This document shows positions 26,774 through 35,009 of a DNA stretch of 64,000 bases, piece after piece. The notes under the pieces were generated by a model that ran no database searches, was not told the DNA's origin, and was given only the letters and a program-made list of their open reading frames with translations. The stretch lies in contig NZ_LQRT01000013.1 of the NCBI RefSeq assembly GCF_001632745.1, forward strand, positions 1-64,000. Reading direction: 5' to 3'. This DNA is from Aquimarina aggregata. Lineage in GTDB: Bacteria; Bacteroidota; Bacteroidia; Flavobacteriales; Flavobacteriaceae. Position 1 is the stretch's first letter. Each line of letters opens with the position of its first letter. Position numbers and translations under genes: made by a program.

Positions 26774-29700
26774 ATGAAAAAACTACTACTCACTATTTTT
26801 GTGATGACATATCTTTTACCGATATCCTTAAATAGTCAAATTGATTTTAGAGAAGAAACCATCTATTTCTTAATGACAACAAGGTTTTTTGATGGTGATC
26901 CAAATAATAATGCTCCAACAGAATGGTCATCCTACAATCCAGACCCAACTATTAACCCAGACATTACAGATCCAAATGACGTAACATGGAGAGGTGATTT
27001 TAAAGGTTTAATTCAAAAACTAGATTACATCAAAGATTTAGGGTTTACTGCAATATGGATTACCCCTATAGTTCATAATAGAAGTCCATTAGATTATCAC
27101 GGTTATCATGCTTGGGATTTCACTAGAGTAGATCCAAGATTAGAATCACCAGGAGCGACCTTTCAAGATTTAATTAATGAAATTCATAGCAGAGATATGA
27201 AAATAGTTCTTGATGTAGTCACGAATCATGCTGGTCGATTTGGAATTAAAGATGTAGCTGAAATAAAATACAATACCAACCCTGATGCTATTTGGCATGC
27301 TCCAGATAATCCAAATTGGGAATACGACGGATTAACCCCTAATCCTGAAGATGGTTTGCTATGGAGTAGAGCTAATTTGGCTAAAATGCCACCTCCATAC
27401 AATCAAAACTTAGCTGCCTTTAACTTTCCTAGCAAAGAAAATTATGTAGATACCTCTGATCCAGATTGGTATCATCATTCAGGAAATGGTTTCGCTCAAG
27501 GTTTCGATGATGTTGAAAACTTACAGAATAGAGCATTAGCTGGTGATACTCCAGATCTTAATACAAGTAGTCCGGTAGTTCGCGAGTACTTAGTTAATGC
27601 TTATGCAAGATTTATTAATATGGGAGTAGATGCTTTTAGGTGGGATACTGTTAAGCATATGAGTAGAGAAGATATTATATACTTTTATGATGCCTTTAAA
27701 GCCATAAATCCAGATTTATTTATTTTTGGAGAAGTCGCTCAAAAACGTCATGAATTGCACCCTGTTGAGGAAACAAACCCGCATTATTATACATGGAGAG
27801 GTGATGTTAACAACTCTCAACCCTTGGACTTAGCTGTAATAGACTTTTTTGGAGAAGCTACTTTCCACGGATCTTTTGAAGAAGGGCAATCATTTCCTAC
27901 AGTAAAGGCTGCTGCAAGATACGATCATTTATATAGTGACCCATCTACTTTAGTCACTTGGTTAGATAATCATGATTTTGGACCTAATAATGATTGGAAT
28001 AGAAGATACGGTGGATCGGATGAAAATCTTGCCGCTTGTATGAATTTCATGTTCACTTGGCGTGGAATTCCGACAGTGTACTATGGAACAGAAATGAGAT
28101 TTAAAGCAGGTGAGTTTAATGACATTCATGATGCCTCAGGAATTCAACAATCCATTAACAAAACCGGAAGAGCATATTATGGAGATGTAATGGATCAAGC
28201 TCCAAATCATAAAATCTATCAACATATCAAAAAGTTAAATGCTATTCGCAAAGCAGTACCTGCTTTACAAAAAGGCGCGTGGAGTTGGAAAGATGCTCCG
28301 GGAAATGCAGTTGCATACAGAAGAGTACATGATAATAGTGAAGTTGCTGTTGGACTTGCTAAAGATGGTAATGCTTCTTTTTCTATTTCAGGAATGTCTA
28401 ATGGTTTATATCGTGATGCTGTTACGGGTCGTGAAATAGCTGCTCAAAATGGTGTTTTAAATTTCACAGTTACCTCCGGTTCTGCAGGTATTTATGTATT
28501 AAATGGTCCTGGATTAATAGGAGGCTGCGGAGGTGGTTTTTTTGAAAATTGTATCAATGGCCCAATTGACCCTGTAGTCATTATTAATCCCGTTTCTTCA
28601 AATTCTGAAACTCCCATTCAAGTTACAATGCAAGGCGTCGGAGGAGCCGGAGCTCCCTATCAAATTTACTACACTACAGATGGAACAACACCAAATACAT
28701 CAAGTACAAAATATTCCAGTTCGTTTAGTATTGACACTTCAACTACTATAAAAGCTATCGTTTATGACAAAAATGGTACTGCATCTCAGGTTAATATCAA
28801 AAACTTTACTATTGGTCCAATAGAAGGTTTACATGTATATTTTAAGAAACCAAATACTTGGTCTCAAGTAAATGTGCATTATTGGAATACTTCTCCAAAT
28901 ACACTACCATCTAGCAATTGGCCAGGTCCTCAAATGAGTAGGATTGATAACTCAGATTGGTATGAATATATTTTTATTGGAGTGGAAAGCACCAATTTAT
29001 TATTTAATGATAATGGTGGTGCCAAAACTGATGACCTCTCAAGAAACAGAGATGGTTGGTATGCAGATGGTATATGGTATGACACTGATCCAAGAACTAC
29101 CGCAAATACACCTCCTACAATATCAGCTACACCTAGCAGTGGCTCTTTCAATCTAGGGGAAACAGTTAGGGTTGCATTAATCGCCACAGATAACGATTCA
29201 CAAAATATAGAAATATATTATACAACGAATGGAGATGAACCTAATACCACTTCAACAAGATACACAACACCTATAACGCTTACTACCGATACTACTATTA
29301 GGGCAATAGCATATGATTCTGAAGGTCTTTCTTCTGACATCCTTAGTAACACATATACATTTACATCATCAGAAAATACAATGACCGTACATTATAAAGG
29401 TACGTTAGACAACCCAAGTGTTTACTACTGGAACACTACTCCCCTTGCCATTTCAACTTCTTGGCCCGGACAATCAATGACAGCCGTTGGAAATGGATGG
29501 TATACATACACTCTTAGTGGTGTAACTTGTTCTAATATTATATTTAGCGCAAATGGAACAAACCAAACTACTGATTTAAATAGATGTGGAGACGGATGGT
29601 ATTACAATGGTATTTGGTATGACAGTAATCCTGAAGAAAATCAAAATCAAAATTTAACAGTTTACTTCAAATCAGACACCTACACATCTCCATCTATTTA

Positions 29701-30208
29701 TTTTTGGAACGCTACTCCATCAGGAACTTCTACATCATGGCCAGGTCAATTAATGACTGCCGATATCGATGGCTGGTACCGATATACATTACAAAACACT
29801 AATTGTTCCAACTTTATTTTCAGTAACAACGGAGCATCCAAGACCGAAGATCTTAATAGATGTACGGAAGGTTGGTATTATAATGGTTCTTGGTTTGATA
29901 GTAGACCGATTACCAATAAATCAGATAATTTCGAAAATCTTGATCTTACAACTAAGGCTATCATTTATCCAAATCCAATAACTCAGAAATCTACTTTAGA
30001 ATGGTCTACTAAAAAAGAAAAAAGTAATGTTCGTATTGCGATCACGAATGTATATGGCGCTTCTGAAATAATACTAAATAAAGTAATGGATCAAGGTCGA
30101 CATACCTATGAACTTAATAGAGAAAATATCTTAAAAACATCTGGTGTTTATTTTTGCAAAATAACAATCGATGGTAAAACCCAAACAAAAAAAATAGCAG
30201 TGTATTAA
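26774..30208 (+). CDS. Secreted alpha-amylase (GH13) with three starch-binding modules and T9SS signal
   Basis: 1144 aa. Signal peptide (about 1-21), then a GH13 catalytic domain (about 25-580) with DVVTNH (147-152), FRWDTVKH (nucleophile Asp291), IFGEV (acid/base Glu320) and LDNHD (Asp401): all four GH13 regions are intact. Then two chitobiase-like Fn3-type domains (YYTTDGTTPNTSSTKY near 640; YYTTNGDEPNTTSTRY near 815) and three CBM26-like starch-binding repeats beginning near 683, 869 and 960 (each with SWPGQxM/NWPGPQM, GWY and DGWYYNGIWYD-type motifs). The C-terminal 75 residues (IIYPNP...GVYFCKITIDGKTQTKKIAVY) are a type A T9SS sorting domain. It should be secreted or surface-anchored and cleave alpha-1,4-glucans. 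No SusC/SusD neighbour. Confidence 0.95.
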   Translation: MKKLLLTIFVMTYLLPISLNSQIDFREETIYFLMTTRFFDGDPNNNAPTEWSSYNPDPTINPDITDPNDVTWRGDFKGLIQKLDYIKDLGFTAIWITPIVHNRSPLDYHGYHAWDFTRVDPRLESPGATFQDLINEIHSRDMKIVLDVVTNHAGRFGIKDVAEIKYNTNPDAIWHAPDNPNWEYDGLTPNPEDGLLWSRANLAKMPPPYNQNLAAFNFPSKENYVDTSDPDWYHHSGNGFAQGFDDVENLQNRALAGDTPDLNTSSPVVREYLVNAYARFINMGVDAFRWDTVKHMSREDIIYFYDAFKAINPDLFIFGEVAQKRHELHPVEETNPHYYTWRGDVNNSQPLDLAVIDFFGEATFHGSFEEGQSFPTVKAAARYDHLYSDPSTLVTWLDNHDFGPNNDWNRRYGGSDENLAACMNFMFTWRGIPTVYYGTEMRFKAGEFNDIHDASGIQQSINKTGRAYYGDVMDQAPNHKIYQHIKKLNAIRKAVPALQKGAWSWKDAPGNAVAYRRVHDNSEVAVGLAKDGNASFSISGMSNGLYRDAVTGREIAAQNGVLNFTVTSGSAGIYVLNGPGLIGGCGGGFFENCINGPIDPVVIINPVSSNSETPIQVTMQGVGGAGAPYQIYYTTDGTTPNTSSTKYSSSFSIDTSTTIKAIVYDKNGTASQVNIKNFTIGPIEGLHVYFKKPNTWSQVNVHYWNTSPNTLPSSNWPGPQMSRIDNSDWYEYIFIGVESTNLLFNDNGGAKTDDLSRNRDGWYADGIWYDTDPRTTANTPPTISATPSSGSFNLGETVRVALIATDNDSQNIEIYYTTNGDEPNTTSTRYTTPITLTTDTTIRAIAYDSEGLSSDILSNTYTFTSSENTMTVHYKGTLDNPSVYYWNTTPLAISTSWPGQSMTAVGNGWYTYTLSGVTCSNIIFSANGTNQTTDLNRCGDGWYYNGIWYDSNPEENQNQNLTVYFKSDTYTSPSIYFWNATPSGTSTSWPGQLMTADIDGWYRYTLQNTNCSNFIFSNNGASKTEDLNRCTEGWYYNGSWFDSRPITNKSDNFENLDLTTKAIIYPNPITQKSTLEWSTKKEKSNVRIAITNVYGASEIILNKVMDQGRHTYELNRENILKTSGVYFCKITIDGKTQTKKIAVY

Positions 30209-30222
30209 CCCCCCTTTTATCT

Positions 30223-30259
30223 ATAAGTCTTTCATAAATTTATCTTATGGAAGACTTAT
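30223..30259. terminator. Bidirectional terminator between amylase and mazG
   Basis: A 15-bp inverted repeat, ATAAGTCTTTCATAA / TTATGGAAGACTTAT with one G-U pair and a 7-nt loop, placed between two convergent genes and ending at the mazG stop codon. Confidence 0.75.
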
Positions 30260-31032
30260 TACATTTTTTTAGCCTCTTCCCAAAAAACATCCATTTCGGC
30301 AAGTGTCATATCTGCTAATGCTTTATTATTTTCTTTTGCCTTACTTTCAAGATATTGAAATCGTTTAATAAATTTTTTATTTGTGCGTTCCAAAGCATCT
30401 TCTGGATTTACATTAAGAAACCGCCCATAATTAATCATGGAAAATAATACATCTCCAAATTCTGCTTCAATATTATTTTGATCCTGAACTTTTACCTCAT
30501 GTTGCAGCTCTTCGAGTTCTTCTTTTAATTTCTCGAATACTTGCTGAGGCTCTTCCCAGTCAAAACCAACACCGGCAACTTTATCCTGAATCCTACTTGC
30601 TTTAACTAGTGCAGGTAATGATTTTGGCACTCCTTCTAAAACACTACTTTTTCCTTCTTTGAGTTTAAGATTTTCCCAATTACGCTTGACATCTTCTTCA
30701 TCATTTACTGTAACATCTCCATAAATATGTGGATGTCTATTGATTAGTTTTTCACAAATTCCATCAGCCACATCTGCTATATCAAATTCATTTGTTTCAC
30801 TACCGATTTTAGCATAAAATACAATATGCAGTAATAGGTCACCTAGCTCTTTTTTAACCTCATCAAGGTCATTGTCAAGAATTGCATCTCCTAATTCGTA
30901 TGTCTCTTCTATTGTGAGGTGTCTTAACGATTCTAGTGTTTGTTTTTTATCCCAAGGACATTGCTCCCTGAGTTCATCCATAATAGTTAATAATCTATCA
31001 AATGCCTTAAGTTGCTTTTCTCTTGAGTTCAT
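30259..31032 (-). CDS. mazG: Nucleoside triphosphate pyrophosphohydrolase
   Basis: 257 aa, full-length two-domain MazG. The first domain has CPWDKKQTLESLRHLTIEETYEL and the EExxE...ExxD metal-binding pattern (KKELGDLLLHIVFYAKI); the second repeats it (EELEELQHEV, EFGDVLFSMINYGRF). It hydrolyses NTPs/dNTPs to monophosphates and is considered a house-cleaning enzyme that also affects (p)ppGpp levels. It lies 8 nt after the downstream end of the nitronate monooxygenase-like gene on the same strand, so the two form an operon. Confidence 0.95.
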   Translation of the reverse strand: MNSREKQLKAFDRLLTIMDELREQCPWDKKQTLESLRHLTIEETYELGDAILDNDLDEVKKELGDLLLHIVFYAKIGSETNEFDIADVADGICEKLINRHPHIYGDVTVNDEEDVKRNWENLKLKEGKSSVLEGVPKSLPALVKASRIQDKVAGVGFDWEEPQQVFEKLKEELEELQHEVKVQDQNNIEAEFGDVLFSMINYGRFLNVNPEDALERTNKKFIKRFQYLESKAKENNKALADMTLAEMDVFWEEAKKM

Positions 31033-31040
31033 AATATGGT

Positions 31041-31985
31041 TTAAATAGTAACGTTTTGCATTCGATTTTTGGTAGTTTCAAATTCGTTAAGCATATCTTG
31101 AACTATCGTTCCAGCTGGTTTAATATCGTGAATTATACCTGAGACTTGACCTATTTCTAATTCTCCTTCTACCAAATCTCCTTCAAACATACCTTTTTTA
31201 GCTCTTGCTCTACCCAACAAATTTTTTAATTCATCTATAGTAGTACCTTTACTATACAATTCAGCAACATCTTGATAAAATTTATTTTTTAACATTCTAA
31301 CAGGGGCCAGTTCTTTTAAAGTAAGATGCGTGTCTCCTTCTTTAGCATCTACCACCATATTTTTGAAGTTTATATGAGATGAAGCTTCATGACTTGCCAC
31401 AAAACGGCTTCCTACTTGAACCCCATCTGCACCCAACGCCATAGCTGCAAACATGGCCGTACCTGTCGCAATACCTCCTGCTGCAATTAAAGGAATTGTA
31501 ATCTGTTCTTTTACCATTGGGATTAAGGCAAGTGTTGTAGTTTCATCTCTACCGTTATGGCCTCCTGCTTCAAAACCTTCAGCGACCACCGCATCTACTC
31601 CAGCCTCTTGTGCTTTCAAAGCAAATTTTAAACTACTTACCACATGTACTACGGTAATTCCTTTTTCTTTAAGATACTTTGTATATGTTTTTGGGTTACC
31701 TGCAGATGTAAATACTATTTTAATCTCTTCATCAAGAATAATCTGAATAATCTCTTCTAAATTAGGATACAACATAGGAATATTAACTCCAAATGGTTTA
31801 TCCGTTGCTTTTTTACACTTTTGAATATGTTCTCTTAAAACATCCGGATACATTGATCCAGCTCCTATAAGTCCGAGTCCACCAGCATTACTAACAGCAC
31901 TTGCTAGTTTCCAACCACTTGCCCATATCATTCCTCCTTGGATAATCGGGTATTGTATATGAAATAATTCTTTGATTTTATTCAT
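31041..31985 (-). CDS. Nitronate monooxygenase / FabK-like flavoprotein
   Basis: 314-aa FMN-dependent TIM-barrel protein of the NMO/2-nitropropane dioxygenase family. It begins IKELFHIQYPIIQGGMIWASG and has NAGGLGLIGAG, EGFEAGGHNGRDETTTL (with the conserved GGH around the flavin site), PLIAAGGIATG and ALGADGVQVGSRF. The family includes nitronate monooxygenases and the FabK enoyl-ACP reductase, which are hard to tell apart by sequence. It is upstream of mazG in an apparent two-gene operon, with a terminator separating it from mnmA. Confidence 0.88.
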   Translation of the reverse strand: MNKIKELFHIQYPIIQGGMIWASGWKLASAVSNAGGLGLIGAGSMYPDVLREHIQKCKKATDKPFGVNIPMLYPNLEEIIQIILDEEIKIVFTSAGNPKTYTKYLKEKGITVVHVVSSLKFALKAQEAGVDAVVAEGFEAGGHNGRDETTTLALIPMVKEQITIPLIAAGGIATGTAMFAAMALGADGVQVGSRFVASHEASSHINFKNMVVDAKEGDTHLTLKELAPVRMLKNKFYQDVAELYSKGTTIDELKNLLGRARAKKGMFEGDLVEGELEIGQVSGIIHDIKPAGTIVQDMLNEFETTKNRMQNVTI

Positions 31986-32001
31986 TTATATTTTTCTTTA
32001 A

Positions 32002-32032
32002 AAACCCCAGAGGTAAGTCACCTTTGGGGTTT
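32002..32032 (-). terminator. Terminator of mnmA
   Basis: AAACCCCA and TGGGGTTT enclose a second complementary block (AGGT/ACCT) around a 5-nt loop. On the minus strand the stem is followed by TTTTTAAAG. It lies 26 nt after the mnmA stop. Confidence 0.8.
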
Positions 32033-32057
32033 AGTATAAAATTATAAGATGTACAAG

Positions 32058-33248
32058 TTACGAAATTACACCAGACCCAACCAATTCTTCATCTATATAC
32101 CAAGCCACAAATTGACCTTCTGTAATTGCACTTTGGTCATTTTCAAAAACCACGTACATTCCCGAATCTATTTGGTGCAATGTAGCTTTATCTAATGGTT
32201 GTCTATAGCGTATTCTTGCCATAACCTGAAGTTCTTCATCTACCTTTAGAGCTAAATCTTCTCTTACCCAATGTAACTCTTCATTTGAAATAAACAACGC
32301 TTTTCTATATAGTCCTGGATGACTTTTACCTTGTCCTGTATAAATAGTATTTGTATTTACGTCTGTTTCAATTACAAAAAGTGGTTCTGGAGTTCCTCCT
32401 ACCGCCAATCCTTTACGTTGCCCTTTTGTATAGTAATGTGCGCCTTGATGTCTACCAACTATTTTTCCTTCATCAATGGCATATTGGTATTTTGTTGCGA
32501 GAAATTCTAATTCTTCTTTTTTAGATTCAAATTCAGGTATGACACGCGTATATTTATCTTCTGACGCCGGTATTTCAACAATATTACCTTCTTTAGGTTT
32601 TAACTTCTGCTGAAGAAAATCTGGCAAGCGTACTTTTCCTATAAAACATAATCCCTGAGAATCTTTTTTATCTGCAGTAACAAGATCTTGTTCTGCAGCA
32701 ATTTCACGAACTTCTGGTTTTAGCAATTCTCCAACTGGAAACAGCGTTTTTGCCAGTTGCTCCTGTGATAATTGGCATAAAAAGTAAGATTGATCTTTAT
32801 TTGGATCTTTTCCTGCTAACAAGCGGTGTACTTCTTTTCCATTTTCTACAATTGTTTCTTTTCTGCAATAATGTCCAGTAGCCACATAATCAGCTCCAAG
32901 AGATAACGCTATTTTTAAAAAAACATCAAATTTAATTTCTCTATTGCACAATACATCAGGATTAGGTGTACGTCCCTTTTCATACTCATGAAACATATAG
33001 TCGACAATACGCTCTTTGTATTGTTCACTAAGATCAACCGTTTGAAATGGTATTCCTAACTTTTCTGCTACCAATAATGCATCATTACTATCATCTAACC
33101 ATGGACATTCATCAGAAATAGTAACGGAATCATCATGCCAATTTTTCATAAAAAGGCCAATAACCTCATAACCTTGTTCTTTAAGCAAATAAGCCGCAAC
33201 ACTAGAATCAACTCCTCCTGATAATCCTACGATTACTCTCTTCATCAA
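32058..33248 (-). CDS. mnmA: tRNA 2-thiouridylase MnmA
   Basis: 396 aa. Thiolates uridine 34 of tRNA-Lys, -Glu and -Gln in the cytoplasm. It has the ATP PP-loop motif [15 protein letters not shown] at the N-terminus, the first catalytic Cys in [12 protein letters not shown], the second in [13 protein letters not shown], and the tRNA-contacting [10 protein letters not shown] and [10 protein letters not shown] motifs. Length is slightly above the E. coli enzyme, normal for Flavobacteriia. ORF begins MMKRVIVG; either Met could be used. Confidence 0.97.
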   Translation of the reverse strand: MMKRVIVGLSGGVDSSVAAYLLKEQGYEVIGLFMKNWHDDSVTISDECPWLDDSNDALLVAEKLGIPFQTVDLSEQYKERIVDYMFHEYEKGRTPNPDVLCNREIKFDVFLKIALSLGADYVATGHYCRKETIVENGKEVHRLLAGKDPNKDQSYFLCQLSQEQLAKTLFPVGELLKPEVREIAAEQDLVTADKKDSQGLCFIGKVRLPDFLQQKLKPKEGNIVEIPASEDKYTRVIPEFESKKEELEFLATKYQYAIDEGKIVGRHQGAHYYTKGQRKGLAVGGTPEPLFVIETDVNTNTIYTGQGKSHPGLYRKALFISNEELHWVREDLALKVDEELQVMARIRYRQPLDKATLHQIDSGMYVVFENDQSAITEGQFVAWYIDEELVGSGVIS

Positions 33249-33298
33249 AAATTCCTTTCTTTTATAAACTCTTACAGAGTCTTTTTAAAATTATTTTG

Positions 33299-33306
33299 CA
33301 AAAGTA
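33299..33306 (-). promoter_or_regulatory. mnmA promoter -7 element
   Basis: Minus-strand TACTTTTG matches TAnnTTTG, about 50 nt upstream of the mnmA start. The -33 region is weak (CTG rather than TTG at the expected distance). Confidence 0.5.
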
Positions 33307-33438
33307 ATAAGTAAATACTTTAGAGACAGTCTACTTTAACTAATTTTTGGAATAGCTTGATAAAAGAATATGTAAAACCCAATATTATATTTAAAAATAT
33401 AAAGGACATTCTATATATAGAATACGTTTTATCATGTC

Positions 33439-34953
33439 TTATTTTATAGTAGACTTTGGGATTCCTGGCACAGTTGTTCTAAATGATGATGCTGGTAAGT
33501 TATCACCATTAAATAAGGTCGCCTCTACCCAATTAAACCATGCATACCTTGCCTGAGTTGGATTAGGAACAGTAGAGGAAGTTAGTTCGATGGTTCCATT
33601 TTTTACAACAGCGTTTGCTTTTTTAAAATCTCCATTTTCTCCGGCTATCTCAAAATTACCGTCACCTGTAATTTTTAAGCCCTTGTTATGCGAAAATTTA
33701 AGAATTCCTTTTCCGCTTTCAAATTCTGACGATATATAAGTAGGACCTGAATACGCTACATTTTGATTGTACTGTTTAGCTAAAGCCCAAAACGCTAATC
33801 TCATGCCCGCTTCTTGTTTTTTACTAGGGTGAATCTGCTTTCGTTCACCCGTGTCTAATAAAACAGCCGTACCTACATCGGGAATATTTTGTGCTAAAAA
33901 TTGAGCTTCTCTTACTTCTTGAGATTTTGCATTTACATTATACTCATATGGTGTAATTTGTGCTATATAGAACGGCATATTTACATTTTTAAATGCAGTT
34001 CTCCATTCAGTAATTAAATTTCTAAGTATGTCTCGATATTGAATACCATCACCAGAATTATTTTCTCCTTGATACCATGTTACCCCTTTTATAGTATACG
34101 GTGTAACTGGATAAATCATTCCATTATAAATTGCTCCTGGAGTATTAAACCCCTGTTGACCGTTGTTAATGTGATCTATTTTATATTTCCCTGTATTTGG
34201 TGTTTGTTTAGCAATTTCTAAATCGGCCATAACGTTCTCGAAACCATTGATAGCAGTAAGAGAATTACTTGATGTCCATGCTTCGCCTTTAGAATTTCCT
34301 CTTGCTGCAACAATAACACCTATAGGCACATTTAGTTTTTTATATAGTTCTCTTGCAAAGAAATAGGCTGTCGCTGAAAAATGTTTAGCATTATCAGGGT
34401 TACAAATAACCCATTTACCAAAAACTTCATTCTCTTGCAAGTACGATGCTTTTTTAGCTACTCTAAAGACTCTTATTTTAGGAAAGTTTGCCGCACTAAT
34501 TTCTTGACTAGCATTAACGATGGTACCTCCTGCCCCCCATCCTTTCATAGGCATTCCCATATTAGATTGACCAGAACAAAGCCAAACTTCTCCTAATAAA
34601 ATTCCTCCAAAATTATACGTTTTTGTTTTATCTTTAATATTTAATGTATAAGGACCTCCCGCATCTCCTGTCGGAATTTTCACACTCCAACTGCCTTTAT
34701 CAGATATTTTTGTGGTAACACTATTTTCGTTACCTAAAGTAATAGTAACCAAATTACCTGGTGTTCCCTCTCCCCAGATATTAACATTAGTATTACGTTG
34801 TAAAACAGCGTTTTGTTTAATCAAGTTTGTGACTGACAATGTCTGTGATACCGAAGGCATCACAATCAATAAACAAAACAAAATTGTAACATTTGTTTTT
34901 TTAACCAATTGATTTAATAACAATTTGCATCTTAAAAAGTGAGAGATCATCAT
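33439..34953 (-). CDS. Sialate O-acetylesterase family protein, short form
   Basis: 504 aa. After an N-terminal hydrophobic segment (about 22-38, ending PSVSQT) comes a beta-sandwich (about 40-120) and then an SGNH-type SASA esterase domain with the nucleophile block GQSNM (Ser130), WYQGENN (oxyanion/GxN block) and the catalytic Asp-x-His block GERKQIHP. These enzymes remove O-acetyl groups from sialic acids or other acetylated glycans. No T9SS sorting domain, so probably periplasmic. It is a paralog of the next minus-strand gene, in tandem, with matching runs such as GILLGEVW, SGQSNM, KGWGAGG and PASSFRT. Confidence 0.92.
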   Translation of the reverse strand: MMISHFLRCKLLLNQLVKKTNVTILFCLLIVMPSVSQTLSVTNLIKQNAVLQRNTNVNIWGEGTPGNLVTITLGNENSVTTKISDKGSWSVKIPTGDAGGPYTLNIKDKTKTYNFGGILLGEVWLCSGQSNMGMPMKGWGAGGTIVNASQEISAANFPKIRVFRVAKKASYLQENEVFGKWVICNPDNAKHFSATAYFFARELYKKLNVPIGVIVAARGNSKGEAWTSSNSLTAINGFENVMADLEIAKQTPNTGKYKIDHINNGQQGFNTPGAIYNGMIYPVTPYTIKGVTWYQGENNSGDGIQYRDILRNLITEWRTAFKNVNMPFYIAQITPYEYNVNAKSQEVREAQFLAQNIPDVGTAVLLDTGERKQIHPSKKQEAGMRLAFWALAKQYNQNVAYSGPTYISSEFESGKGILKFSHNKGLKITGDGNFEIAGENGDFKKANAVVKNGTIELTSSTVPNPTQARYAWFNWVEATLFNGDNLPASSFRTTVPGIPKSTIK

Positions 34954-35009
34954 CTATTGTTGTTCTTTACATTTTATGATCAAATATTTTATATAACAAC
35001 CAATTGTCA

